Source of the DNA: Aldehydirespirator sp965117015
Lineage (GTDB): Bacteria; Actinomycetota; Acidimicrobiia; Acidimicrobiales; Aldehydirespiratoraceae
Reading direction: 5' to 3'
Length of the DNA: 64,000 bases
Assembly (NCBI GenBank): GCA_965117015.1
Contig: OZ220747.1
Span: forward strand, 3,286,001 to 3,350,000
Translations under genes and position numbers: made by a program
Shown: in pieces, positions 50,048 to 59,069 of the stretch
How the letters are laid out: every line of letters begins with the position of its first letter
Numbering within the stretch: the stretch's first letter is position 1
The notes under the pieces: generated by a model
Seen by the model: only the letters and a program-made list of their open reading frames with translations
Told to the model about the DNA's origin: nothing
Database searches by the model: none

Positions 50048-53000
50048 ATGGAGAAGCTCCTGGTCGCCAACCGGGGCGAGATCGCCATCCGGGCCTTCAG
50101 AGCGGCGACGCAACTGGGCATCAGGACCGTCGCCATACTCCCGATCGAGGAGGAGCGCAGCGGGGCGCTGCATCGCATCAAGGCTGACGAGGCCTACGTG
50201 ATCGGCGAGCCCGGCCGTCCCGTCAGGGCATACCTCGACCATCAGGCCATCGTGGCCAAGGCGGTGGAGGTGGGAGCGGACGCCGTGTACCCCGGCTACG
50301 GCTTCCTGTCGGAGAGTCCCGACCTCGCCGAAGCCTGCGCCCAGGCCGGGGTGACCTTCGTCGGGCCCAGCGCGGCGGTGCTCAGGCTGACCGGAAACAA
50401 GATGCGGGCCCGGCAGGCCGCCGAGGATGCCGGGCTGCCCGTGCTGCGCCAGTCCCCGCCGGTCGACGACTCCGCCGAGGCCGAGGCCCACGCGGCCGAG
50501 ATCGGCTTCCCGCTGTTCGTGAAGGCCTCCTCCGGCGGTGGCGGTCGGGGGATGCGCCGGGTCGAGAGCCCCGCCGGCCTGGTCGAGGCGGTCGAGGCCG
50601 CCCAGCGCGAGGCCGGCAGCGCCTTCGGGGACTCCACCGTCTTCCTCGAGGAGGCCATGACCGGCGTCCGCCACATCGAGGCCCAGGTGCTGGCCGACAC
50701 CGCCGGCAACGTCGTCCACCTCTACGAACGCGACTGCTCGGTCCAGCGCCGGTTCCAGAAGGTGGTCGAGATGGCGCCGGCCCGGGATCTCGACGCCGCC
50801 GTGCGCGACGGCCTGCTGGCCGACGCGGTGCGCTTCGCGTCCTCCATCGGATACGCCAACGCCGGCACGGTCGAGTTCCTGGTGGACGGCACCGGCCGCT
50901 ACGTCTTCATCGAGATGAACCCCCGGATCCAGGTGGAGCACACCGTGACCGAGGAGGTCACCGATGTCGACCTGGTCGAATCGCAGCTGCTGGTCGCCTC
51001 CGGGGCCACGCTGCCGGAGCTGGGGCTCACCCAGGACGCGATCAGCCTGCGGGGCTTCGCCCTGCAGTGCCGGGTGACCGCTGAGGACCCCTCCAACGAC
51101 TTCCGCCCCGACACCGGCAGGATCGTGGCCTACCGGCCGGCCAGCGGAGCCGGCGTGCGCCTCGACGGCTGCGTCTACCAGGGCGTGGAGATAACCCCCC
51201 ACTTCGACTCCATGATCGAGAAGGTCACCTGCCGGGGAAAGGACTTCTCCACCGTCGTGCGCCGCATGCAGCGCACGCTGGCCGAGTACCGGGTGCGGGG
51301 CGTCTCCACCAACCAGCCCTACCTGCAGGCCATCCTGGCCGACGACCAGTTCCGGGACGGCCCGGTCACCACCAGCTTCATCGACGACCGCCCCGAGCTG
51401 ACCGCGGCGTCGGTCGGCGCCAACCGGGCCACCCGGCTGCTGCGCTACCTGGCCGACGTGACCGTCCACCTCCCCCACGGGCCGGCCCCCACCAGGGTCA
51501 GCCCGGCCACCAAGCTGCCGCCGGCCCGCACCGGCCAGCCGCCGGCGGGATCGCGCCAACGGCTGCTGGAACTCGGGCCCGAGAAGTTCGCGGCCGAGCT
51601 GCGGGCGGCGGGGCCGGTGCAGGTGACCGACACGACCCTGCGGGACGCCCACCAGTCGATCCTCGCCACCCGGCTGCGCACCATCGACCTGGTGGCCGGG
51701 GCCGGCGAGATGGCCCACACCATGCCGCAACTCCTGAGCCTGGAGTGCTGGGGAGGGGCCACCTTCGACGTGGCCCTGCGGTTCCTGCACGAGGATCCCT
51801 GGGAGCGCCTGGCCCGCATCCGGGAGGCCGCCCCCAACATCTGCACCCAGATGCTGCTGCGGGGCCGCAACACAGTCGGCTACTCGCCCTACCCGGACTC
51901 GGTGGCGGGCCACTTCGTAGCCGAGGCAACCGAGACCGGGATGGACATCTTCCGAGTCTTCGACGCCTTCAACTCCATCGACCAGATGCGCCCGGCCATC
52001 GCCGCGGTGCTCGAAGCCGGGGCCGTGGCCGAAGGGACCATCTGCTACTCGGGGAACCTGTCCAGCCCGGCCGAGGAGCTGTACACCCTCGACTACTACC
52101 TGAGGGTTGCCGAGGAGCTGGTCGAGGCCGGGGTGCACATCCTCTGTATCAAGGACATGGCCGGGCTGCTGCGGGCCGGCGCAGCCACGACTCTGGTGAC
52201 CGCGCTGCGAGAGCGTTTCGACCAGCCCGTGCATCTGCACAGCCACGACACCGGCGGGGGCCAGCTGGCCACCTATATGGCAGCCATCGAGGCCGGCGTG
52301 GACGCGGTGGACGGGTCCGCTCCTCCGCTGTCCGGGATGACCTCTCAGCCGTCGATCGCCTCCATCGTGGCCATGACCGACGACGCCGAGCGGGCCACCG
52401 GCCTCAGCCTCGACGCCATCGGGGACCTCGAGCCCTACTGGGAGGCGGTGCGACGGGTTTACGCGCCCTTCGAGGCGGGCCTGCAGTCGCCGACGGGCAC
52501 CGTCTACCGCCACGAGATCCCCGGCGGGCAGCTCTCGAACCTTCGGGCCCAGGCCCGGGCCCTGGGCCTGGGGCACCGCTTCGAGGAGGTGGAGAGGCTC
52601 TACGCCGCCTGCAACGAGCTGCTCGGGCGGCCCATCAAGGTCACTCCGTCGTCCAAGGTGGTCGGCGACCTGGCCCTGCACCTGGTGGCCTCGGGCGTCT
52701 CGCCGGAGCAGCTTCTGGAGGACCCGGCCAGCGTCGACCTGCCCGACAGCGTCATCGGGTTCCTCCACGGCGAGTTGGGCACGCCGCCGGGCGGGTTCCC
52801 CGAGCCCTTCCGGTCGAAGGCGACCGAGGGCCGATCGTGGTCACCGACCTACAAGGACCTCACCGAAGCCGACATCGAGGGATTGGCCCGCGACCGGCGC
52901 GCCACCCTCAACCGTCTGCTGTTCCCCACGCCGTCGGCGTCGCAGGCCGAGAAGACGGACCGCTACGGCGACCTGTCGGTGCTGCCGTCGCTGCTGTTCT

Positions 53001-53458
53001 GGTACGGCCTCGACCCCCATTCCGAGGACACCGCCGTCGTGCTGGGCCGGGGCGTGCGGCTGCTGCTGGGGCTGCGCTCGATCAGCGAGCCCAACGACGA
53101 GGGCATCCGCATCGTCGGCTTCCGGGTGAACGGCCAGCCCCGCGACATCGACACCCTCGACCGCACCGTGGCCTCGGACCGCCCCGAGCACGCCCGGGCC
53201 GACCCGACCAAGCCGGGCCATGTGGCCGCGCCGTTCCGGGGCGCGGTCAACGTGTCGGTGGCAGTCGGCGACCGGGTCGCGGCGGGCGACACGGTGGCGG
53301 TGATCGAGGCCATGAAGATGGAGTCGTCGATCTCGGCACCGGTGGCGGGCACGATCGAGTCCATCGCGGCCGCGCCGGGCGCCCTGCTCGAGCCCGGCGA
53401 CCTGATCCTCGAGATCCGCCCCGCGGGCCGCGCCGCCAGCCCCGAAGCGGCCAGCTAG
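50048..53458 (+). CDS. pyc: Pyruvate carboxylase
   Basis: An 1136-residue single-chain enzyme with three parts in order. The biotin carboxylase domain (about 1-450) carries KASSGGGGRGMR and EMNPRIQVEHTVTE. The carboxyltransferase domain (about 525-1000) has DTTLRDAHQSILATRLRT starting at residue 528. The biotinyl domain carries the biotin Lys at residue 1090 (IEAMKMESS). It makes oxaloacetate from pyruvate with ATP and bicarbonate, refilling the TCA cycle. Length and domain order match the alpha4 type. It ends 4 bp into the convergent GNAT gene. Confidence 0.97.
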   Translation: MEKLLVANRGEIAIRAFRAATQLGIRTVAILPIEEERSGALHRIKADEAYVIGEPGRPVRAYLDHQAIVAKAVEVGADAVYPGYGFLSESPDLAEACAQAGVTFVGPSAAVLRLTGNKMRARQAAEDAGLPVLRQSPPVDDSAEAEAHAAEIGFPLFVKASSGGGGRGMRRVESPAGLVEAVEAAQREAGSAFGDSTVFLEEAMTGVRHIEAQVLADTAGNVVHLYERDCSVQRRFQKVVEMAPARDLDAAVRDGLLADAVRFASSIGYANAGTVEFLVDGTGRYVFIEMNPRIQVEHTVTEEVTDVDLVESQLLVASGATLPELGLTQDAISLRGFALQCRVTAEDPSNDFRPDTGRIVAYRPASGAGVRLDGCVYQGVEITPHFDSMIEKVTCRGKDFSTVVRRMQRTLAEYRVRGVSTNQPYLQAILADDQFRDGPVTTSFIDDRPELTAASVGANRATRLLRYLADVTVHLPHGPAPTRVSPATKLPPARTGQPPAGSRQRLLELGPEKFAAELRAAGPVQVTDTTLRDAHQSILATRLRTIDLVAGAGEMAHTMPQLLSLECWGGATFDVALRFLHEDPWERLARIREAAPNICTQMLLRGRNTVGYSPYPDSVAGHFVAEATETGMDIFRVFDAFNSIDQMRPAIAAVLEAGAVAEGTICYSGNLSSPAEELYTLDYYLRVAEELVEAGVHILCIKDMAGLLRAGAATTLVTALRERFDQPVHLHSHDTGGGQLATYMAAIEAGVDAVDGSAPPLSGMTSQPSIASIVAMTDDAERATGLSLDAIGDLEPYWEAVRRVYAPFEAGLQSPTGTVYRHEIPGGQLSNLRAQARALGLGHRFEEVERLYAACNELLGRPIKVTPSSKVVGDLALHLVASGVSPEQLLEDPASVDLPDSVIGFLHGELGTPPGGFPEPFRSKATEGRSWSPTYKDLTEADIEGLARDRRATLNRLLFPTPSASQAEKTDRYGDLSVLPSLLFWYGLDPHSEDTAVVLGRGVRLLLGLRSISEPNDEGIRIVGFRVNGQPRDIDTLDRTVASDRPEHARADPTKPGHVAAPFRGAVNVSVAVGDRVAAGDTVAVIEAMKMESSISAPVAGTIESIAAAPGALLEPGDLILEIRPAGRAASPEAAS

Positions 53459-54069
53459 CCGGGGAGTTGGGCCCGCACGGGCGCGATCCATTCGGCGATC
53501 AGCTCGCGGCCCCGCGCCCGCCACTCCTCCTCGGTGATGGCGAAGCGGTGATGGTCCTCCCACACCCCGTTGATCTCGACGTAGCGCTCGGCCAGCCCCT
53601 CGTATCGCAGCCCGAGCTTCTCGACCACCCGCAGGCTGGCCGAGTTGCGGGGCACGATGGACACCTGCAGCCGGTGCAGCCGCAGCTCCTCGAAGGCGAA
53701 GCGGGCCGCCACCACCAGCGCCTCCGGCGTGTAGCCGTTGCCGCCGACGGCCTCGTCGATCCAGTAGCCGACGTAGCACGACTGGAACGGGCCCCGCTGG
53801 ATCGACGACAGGTTCATCTCGCCCCGGAAGTACCCGTCGACGAACACGCCGAACCCGTATCCGGTCCCCTGCTGGCGCTCCCGCCGGCGGGCCGCACAGC
53901 GGTCGGCGAACGCCCTGGGATCCTCAGCGGTGTCGGGCCGGCCGGGCAGGGGTCGCGGCTCCCACCGCTTAAGCCGGTCGCGATTGCGCCGACGAACCTC
54001 CCGCCATGCGCCGAAGTCGTCACGCGTCAACGGCCGCAGCAGCACTCGCCGCCCCAGCAGAGTACTCAC
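53455..54069 (-). CDS. GNAT N-acetyltransferase, RimJ/RimL type
   Basis: A 204-residue acetyltransferase. RRVLLRPLTRDDFGAWREVR opens the fold, GYWIDEAVGGNGYTPEALVVAA holds the acetyl-CoA pyrophosphate loop region, and VPRNSASLRVVEKLGLRYEGLAERY is the last conserved stretch. Relatives acetylate ribosomal protein N termini or other proteins. The GTG at 54069 is the start used because homology begins immediately; an upstream start would enter ppx. It is the last member of the minus-strand series. Confidence 0.85.
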   Translation of the reverse strand: MSTLLGRRVLLRPLTRDDFGAWREVRRRNRDRLKRWEPRPLPGRPDTAEDPRAFADRCAARRRERQQGTGYGFGVFVDGYFRGEMNLSSIQRGPFQSCYVGYWIDEAVGGNGYTPEALVVAARFAFEELRLHRLQVSIVPRNSASLRVVEKLGLRYEGLAERYVEINGVWEDHHRFAITEEEWRARGRELIAEWIAPVRAQLPG

Positions 54070-54080
54070 GTCGGGGCACT

Positions 54081-55010
54081 CTAGCCGTGCGGTTGAGCCT
54101 CTAGAAGTCCGAGCGCCAGGCCGTCGAGCAGGTCCGACTCCGACACCAGACACTCCTCGAAGTCGAAGTACCGCATGATCCTCACCAGGATGCACACTCC
54201 GGCCACGATCACATCGGCACGGCCGGGGTGCAGCCCGGGGTTGTGGACCCGATCGGCGAGGGTCTCGGTGGCCAGCGTGCGGAAGACGTCCTCGGCGGCG
54301 TCCTTCGACAGCCTGAAGTGGTGGACCTGGTCCCGGTCGTAGGTCGCCAGGCCCAGCTCCACCGCGGCGACGGTCGTGATCGTCCCGGCCACGCCCACTA
54401 GCCGGCACGGCCCGCCGAGGGCACCGATGGCCCGCACCGCATCATCGAGGTGGAGTTCGGTGACCGACAGGCACGCCGCCAGCTCCTCGGGCAGGGGCGG
54501 GTCGTGATGGATGTACTTCTCGGTGAGCCGCACGCTGCCGATGTCGAGCGACAGCGCGTCGGTGCAGTGACCCTCGCCGAAGGAAAGCTCGGTCGACCCC
54601 CCGCCGATGTCGACCACCAGGAAGGGCCCATCGGCCGCGTCCAGGTCGCTCACCGCGCCCCTGAAGGCCGTCTCGGCCTCCTGGCGTCCCGACAGAACCT
54701 CCGGCGCGGCACCGAGGATCGACTCCGCGGGCTGTAGGAAATCCGACCGGTTGGCCGCGTCGCGCACCGCAGAGGTCGCGATGAACCTCACCGCCGTCGG
54801 GCTGTGGTCGTCGATGGCCTGCCGGTACTCCCCCAGGCACTCCAGCGTGCGCTCGACGGCGACCGGATCGAGGCGGCCGGTGGCGTCCACGCCGCGGCCC
54901 AGGCGGGTTATCTCAGAGCGCCTGACCGCTGCGGGCTCGTGCCCGTCGGTGATGAGAAGCCGGGTGGTGTTGGTGCCGCAGTCCACCACGGCCACCGAAC
55001 CCTCGGTCAC
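54081..55010 (-). CDS. ppx: Exopolyphosphatase / guanosine pentaphosphate phosphohydrolase (Ppx/GppA)
   Basis: A 309-residue ASKHA-fold enzyme. VAVVDCGTNTTRLLI is the first phosphate motif, FLVVDIGGGSTELSFG the second, and VGVAGTITTVAAVELG the third. The short length is the actinobacterial Ppx1-like type lacking the C-terminal HD-like part. It cleaves terminal phosphates from polyphosphate. The GTG at 55010 overlaps the DUF501 stop as GTGA. The gene is 11 bp ahead of the GNAT gene. Confidence 0.9.
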   Translation of the reverse strand: MTEGSVAVVDCGTNTTRLLITDGHEPAAVRRSEITRLGRGVDATGRLDPVAVERTLECLGEYRQAIDDHSPTAVRFIATSAVRDAANRSDFLQPAESILGAAPEVLSGRQEAETAFRGAVSDLDAADGPFLVVDIGGGSTELSFGEGHCTDALSLDIGSVRLTEKYIHHDPPLPEELAACLSVTELHLDDAVRAIGALGGPCRLVGVAGTITTVAAVELGLATYDRDQVHHFRLSKDAAEDVFRTLATETLADRVHNPGLHPGRADVIVAGVCILVRIMRYFDFEECLVSESDLLDGLALGLLEAQPHG

Positions 55011-55492
55011 TGCACCCTCCGGACGGATGCGGCGGCATCCGGGCCGAGGCGCTCGGCCACCCAGCGCCCCACCGGATCGTCGCCTCCAGCCAGGTGCCAC
55101 GCGTAGTGGGCGTGCAGGCATTTCACTCCGCGGCGGGTGCCCCCCACGCCGTGGGACGGGCGCGGCCCGTCGTAGTCGCCGGGCAGGGCTGCGTCGCGCT
55201 CGGCGGCGTAGCGGGCGTGGGCCTCGGCCAGCTCGCCGGCGTCGACGGCTGCCTCGGCGGCCCGCACCCCGCCGCCGGACTCCAAGCGCCCAACCAGGCG
55301 TCGCAACCGCTCGTCGACCAGCCAGTAGCGGGTCGGCATGGGCCGCCCGTCGGCCAGGAGCGGGGCATTGCGGATGACTGCGGGGCGCCCTGAGGCATCT
55401 CGAACGACCACGTCGAAGTCGCCGGACGGGCGCCGGCCCAGCAGCTGCGTTACCTGTTCGTAGTCGCCGCCGGAGGTGGCGGTGGTCATCAA
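55007..55492 (-). CDS. DUF501 family protein
   Basis: A 161-residue protein of the actinobacterial DUF501 family. The family hallmark is VGGTRRGVKCLHAHYAWHLA, with GDDPVGRWVAERLG following. Its function is not known. Its normal place is between an ftsB-like gene and ppx, as in many actinobacteria; here five cox maturation genes and a thioesterase gene lie between it and ftsB. It overlaps both coxG and ppx by 4 bp. Confidence 0.87.
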   Translation of the reverse strand: MMTTATSGGDYEQVTQLLGRRPSGDFDVVVRDASGRPAVIRNAPLLADGRPMPTRYWLVDERLRRLVGRLESGGGVRAAEAAVDAGELAEAHARYAAERDAALPGDYDGPRPSHGVGGTRRGVKCLHAHYAWHLAGGDDPVGRWVAERLGPDAAASVRRVQ

Positions 55493-56160
55493 GCGGCCAG
55501 AGCGATGATGACCACTATCACGATCAGGATGATCGCGAGTATCACCGGCACGAGGCGCTTCAGCACCGGGGCCCCGGCTACATCCAGCAGGTCCACGGCC
55601 TCGACCTCTGCGGCGGGCTCCGCGACCGGTGCCGGCTCGTCAGCGGCCGCTTCGGTGTCCGGTGCCGCCCCGGCTTCCCCGTCGGGCGCCGCCGGGGACT
55701 CGTCGGAGGCCACATCAGCGGCGACCAACTGAGCGAGATTGTCGGCGAATTGCCCCATCAGCTTGCGACTCACGTCGGCCAGCACGCCCCGGCCGAACTG
55801 CGCGACCTTGCCGGTGATCGTCAGGTCGGTGTGGACGCTCACCCTCGTGGTCGCCTCGGTCAGCGCTTCGAGTGAGACCGTGATCTCCGCCGACGCGTTC
55901 CCCGCGCCGCGGGTGTCACGCCCGCTGGCCGACATCAGCAGCCGGTGGGCGGCGTCGTCGCGCTCGGTGAACGAGGCCTTGCCCTTGTACTGGGAGGTGA
56001 TAGGCCCGACCTTGACCTTGACCAGGCCCTCGTGGACATCGCCGTCGCTGCCGGTGAGCTGGGCTCCCGGCAGGCACGGCGCGATCCGCTCCACGTCGGT
56101 GAGGACCCCCCACACGGCGTCGACGGGATGGGCCACCTCGAAAGAGTCGTTCAGTTCCAT
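55489..56160 (-). CDS. coxG: CoxG-like SRPBCC protein with C-terminal membrane anchor
   Basis: A 223-residue protein. Residues 1-145 form a START/SRPBCC fold like carbon monoxide dehydrogenase subunit G (MELNDSFEVAHPVDAVWGVL, FGRGVLADVSRKLMGQFADN). An acidic, Ala/Pro-rich linker follows (about 150-195) and then one membrane helix VLKRLVPVILAIILIVIVVI. CoxG proteins attach aerobic CO dehydrogenase to the membrane and act with quinone. The structural coxM/S/L genes are not in this window. It overlaps DUF501 and the MobA-like gene, so its operon placement is certain. Confidence 0.85.
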   Translation of the reverse strand: MELNDSFEVAHPVDAVWGVLTDVERIAPCLPGAQLTGSDGDVHEGLVKVKVGPITSQYKGKASFTERDDAAHRLLMSASGRDTRGAGNASAEITVSLEALTEATTRVSVHTDLTITGKVAQFGRGVLADVSRKLMGQFADNLAQLVAADVASDESPAAPDGEAGAAPDTEAAADEPAPVAEPAAEVEAVDLLDVAGAPVLKRLVPVILAIILIVIVVIIALAA

Positions 56161-56765
56161 TTCTGCAGGTCCTCCAGAGTGTCGATGTCGTCGGGATTCC
56201 CCTCGCAGGGTATCGCCCGCACCAACTCCGGTCTGCGGCGCATCAGCACGCGCCCACCCTCGTCGCCGGTCAGGGGCAGGTAGCTCCACAGGGCGGCGCC
56301 GATCCGCACAGGGGGCCGGCGGGCGCCATCGAAGTCGGCCACCGCGAGGTCGCAGTCGGCGCTTCCCACTGCCGCCCAGGCCTCCGCGGGCACGCCGGGC
56401 TGGTCACCGCACCCGAACACCACCGCCCTGTGTCCCCGCGAGCCCGCGTAGCCCACCGCGGCAGCCAGCGAGGTGGCCTGCCCCTGCTCCCAGGCCTCGT
56501 TGTGGAGCACCGTCACCTCTTCGGGCAGCACCTCCAGCAGGTCGACGGCCCCCATCACCACGATGGTCTCGTCAAGGTCGGCGGCCAGGGCCGAGTCCAC
56601 CGCCCGGCGCACCAGCGGCACGCCGCCCACCTCGCACAGCAACTTGTGGCGCTCCCCCGCGAAGCGCTCCCCGGCACCGGCGGCCAGCACGACGGCAGCC
56701 ACCCCAAGGCGGCGGTCCTCGCCATGCTCGTCCTCGCCGCGCTCGCCGGTCTCCGCTTCAGTCAT
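56151..56765 (-). CDS. MocA/MobA-like molybdenum cofactor cytidylyltransferase
   Basis: A 204-residue nucleotidyltransferase. VAAVVLAAGAGERFAGERHKLL is the nucleotide-binding start, with the Gly-rich loop and a Lys. VVFGCGDQPGVPAEAW carries the metal-binding Asp region. The sequence and its place between xdhC and coxG genes point to adding CMP to the molybdopterin of xanthine-dehydrogenase-type enzymes (MocA). It overlaps both neighbours (8 and 10 bp). MobA-type GMP transfer is less likely from context. Confidence 0.82.
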   Translation of the reverse strand: MTEAETGERGEDEHGEDRRLGVAAVVLAAGAGERFAGERHKLLCEVGGVPLVRRAVDSALAADLDETIVVMGAVDLLEVLPEEVTVLHNEAWEQGQATSLAAAVGYAGSRGHRAVVFGCGDQPGVPAEAWAAVGSADCDLAVADFDGARRPPVRIGAALWSYLPLTGDEGGRVLMRRRPELVRAIPCEGNPDDIDTLEDLQKWN

Positions 56766-57873
56766 GAATGGGGCCGGTGGTGATGGAGAGGCCCTCGGCC
56801 TTGCGTCCCGTGCGCAGCGAGATGATCTCGGAGACTATGGACACCGCCGTCTCCTCGGGGGTGGCCGCCCCGATGTCGAGCCCGATGGGCGACCGCAGCC
56901 GGGCCAGCTGCTCGTCCGTCACCCCGGCCTCGATCAGGCGGCGGGTGCGGTCGTCGTGGGTGCGGCGACTTCCCATCACCCCGATGTAGCCGACGTCGGT
57001 GGCCAGTGCCGAGGTGATGGCGGGCACGTCGAACTTGGCGTCGTGGGTGAGCACGCACACCGCGTCACGCGGGCCGAGATGTGCCCCGACGTCGTCGAGG
57101 AGCCGATCGGGCCACGAGACGACCACCTCGTCGGCCATGGGGAAGCGCTTGGAGGTGGCGAACACCGACCGGGCGTCGCACACCGTGACCCGGTAGCCGA
57201 GCACCTTGGCCACCCGGGCCAGCGCCGCGGTGAAATCGACCGCGCCGAAGATCAGCATCCGGGGCGGCGGGGCGAACGACTCCACGAACACCGCCACCTC
57301 CTGGCCGCGGATCTCGCCCTGCTCGGAGTACTCGCCCTGCTCGGAGTAGCGCCGCAGCCCGGAACGGCCCGCGACAAGCTCGCCGCGGGCGTCGCGCTGC
57401 ACAGCGCGGTCGAGGCCCGCGGAGCCCAGCGAGCCGACGGTCCTGACCCCCTCCGGGCGCACCAGCATCTTGGCGCCCGTTCCGGGCCCCTCGACCACGG
57501 TGGCCAGCGCCGCGGGCGACTCTGCGGCCAGGTCTGCGCTGAGTTCGTCGAAGACCGGGCCCCACTCCAGCGGCTCCACGAACAGGTGGATGGTCCCGCC
57601 GCAGGTGAGCCCCACGGCGAAGGCCTCGTCGTCGCTGTAGCCGAAGGTGACGATGCGCCGGTCTCCGGTGGTGATCACCTCCAGGGATTCGGTGACCACC
57701 GCGCCCTCCACGCAGCCGCCCGACACCGAGCCGACCACCTCGGCGTCAGCGGCCACCGCCATCGCCGCCCCCGGAGCCCGCGGCCCGGAGCCTTCGAGGT
57801 CCACGACCCGGGCCACCGCAGCCTGCGCCCCGGCGGACCGCCAGAGATCCAGGTCGGCGAGTATCTCTTTCAC
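56758..57873 (-). CDS. XdhC/CoxF family molybdenum-hydroxylase maturation protein
   Basis: A 371-residue protein with the N-terminal XdhC/CoxI segment (RSAGAQAAVARVVDLEGSGP, VGSVSGGCVEGAVV) and the C-terminal Rossmann domain (GAVDFTAALARVAKVLGYRV, YIGVMGSRRTHDDR). Such proteins bind and sulfurate the molybdenum cofactor for insertion. An in-frame 18-bp tandem duplication (57313-57348) adds a second YSEQGE in the linker. The GTG at 57873 overlaps the coxE stop. The six-residue duplication may be neutral. Confidence 0.87.
   Translation of the reverse strand: MKEILADLDLWRSAGAQAAVARVVDLEGSGPRAPGAAMAVAADAEVVGSVSGGCVEGAVVTESLEVITTGDRRIVTFGYSDDEAFAVGLTCGGTIHLFVEPLEWGPVFDELSADLAAESPAALATVVEGPGTGAKMLVRPEGVRTVGSLGSAGLDRAVQRDARGELVAGRSGLRRYSEQGEYSEQGEIRGQEVAVFVESFAPPPRMLIFGAVDFTAALARVAKVLGYRVTVCDARSVFATSKRFPMADEVVVSWPDRLLDDVGAHLGPRDAVCVLTHDAKFDVPAITSALATDVGYIGVMGSRRTHDDRTRRLIEAGVTDEQLARLRSPIGLDIGAATPEETAVSIVSEIISLRTGRKAEGLSITTGPIHD
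57313..57348. repeat. 18-bp in-frame tandem duplication in xdhC
   Basis: Two identical 18-bp units (57313-57330 and 57331-57348) encode YSEQGE twice in the XdhC linker. The frame is kept. It is probably a recent slippage event. Confidence 0.8.
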
Positions 57874-59069
57874 TGCTCCGCTCCGACAAGCGCCGGTCCG
57901 GCGGCAGGTGCATGGCCTCGCGGCCGCGAGTTGCCAATCGTTTCGTTGAGCACTAAGTCGGCCAGCCGTTCCAGCGACTCCAGGTTGTGCCCCTCGACGA
58001 AGTCGTCGACGTACGGCAGGGCGGCCGCCATCCCCCGGGCCAGCGGGGCGTATCCGGGCGACGCCTTGAGGGGATTGACCCACACCAGACGGTTGGCGAC
58101 CCGGCGCAAGCGCTGCATCTGCTCGGACATCTCAGCCGGGTCGCCCCGGTCCCAGCCGTCGGAGAGGATCACCACCACTGCGCCGCGGGCCATCCCCCGG
58201 CATCCCCATTCGTCGTTGAAGGCACGCAGGCCCGATCCGAGGCGGGTCCCGCCGCTCCAGTCGGGCACCGCGGCCGACGCGGCCCGCATGGCCCGATCGG
58301 GGTCACGCGACGACAGCTCCCGGGTGAGCCGGGTGAGCCGGGTGCCGAGCGCGAAGGCCTCAACCCGGCTGCGGCCCGCCACCGCGGCGTGGACCAGGCG
58401 CAGCAGAGCGCGTGCGTAGCGCTCCATCGACCCGGACACGTCCAGCAGCAGCACCAGGCGCCGGGGCCGGCGACCGCTCATGCGACGGTGCATGCGCATG
58501 GGCTCTCCCCCCGAGCGCATGGCGGCCCGGACCGTGCGCCGCACGTCCAGGCGGCCCCGGCACGACCGTGTCGCCTCCAGACGGCGACTGGGCCGCGTCG
58601 GGCCGCGGAACCTCAGTCGCTCCATCAGCCGGCGGGCCTCCTCCAGCTCATCGTCGGTGTAGTCGGCGAAGTCCTTGGTGGCGAGGGTCTCGGTGGCGCT
58701 GTAGCGAACGGTGATCACGTCGGAGTCGCGGCCGGGCTCCTCCTCGTCGGTGGCGGCGTCGCCGGCGTCGTCGACCTGCAGGACGACCGGAACGCTCAGC
58801 GCGGTGGTGGGAGAGACAGTGCCCAGGGGCCTGCCCAGCCAGTAGGCCCCGAAGACGGCGTCGTACACCCCGACGTCCTCGAAGCGATGGACCAGCGCGC
58901 ACCGGCCAGCCCAGTACAGCGACTCGCTGCTGGTGACGTCACACACCGACAGCGCTTCCGAGTAGAGCAGCGCCGAGGTGAGCGAGACCTCGAGACCGGC
59001 CCGGCGCAGCGCGCCGGCGAACCCCACTGCGACGTCGATCGGATCGGAGCCCGCTTGTGGCCGGCTCAT
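57870..59069 (-). CDS. coxE: CoxE-like von Willebrand factor A domain protein
   Basis: A 399-residue VWA protein. The MIDAS metal site starts at Asp210 (LLLDVSGSMERYAR), with the Thr and Asp of the later loops in PDWSGGTRLGSGL and VVVILSDGWDRGDP. The first 200 residues are acidic and match the CoxE N terminus. Together with a MoxR-type ATPase it forms a chaperone pair that matures molybdenum hydroxylases. It overlaps both coxD and xdhC by 4 bp. Confidence 0.87.
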   Translation of the reverse strand: MSRPQAGSDPIDVAVGFAGALRRAGLEVSLTSALLYSEALSVCDVTSSESLYWAGRCALVHRFEDVGVYDAVFGAYWLGRPLGTVSPTTALSVPVVLQVDDAGDAATDEEEPGRDSDVITVRYSATETLATKDFADYTDDELEEARRLMERLRFRGPTRPSRRLEATRSCRGRLDVRRTVRAAMRSGGEPMRMHRRMSGRRPRRLVLLLDVSGSMERYARALLRLVHAAVAGRSRVEAFALGTRLTRLTRELSSRDPDRAMRAASAAVPDWSGGTRLGSGLRAFNDEWGCRGMARGAVVVILSDGWDRGDPAEMSEQMQRLRRVANRLVWVNPLKASPGYAPLARGMAAALPYVDDFVEGHNLESLERLADLVLNETIGNSRPRGHAPAAGPALVGAEQ

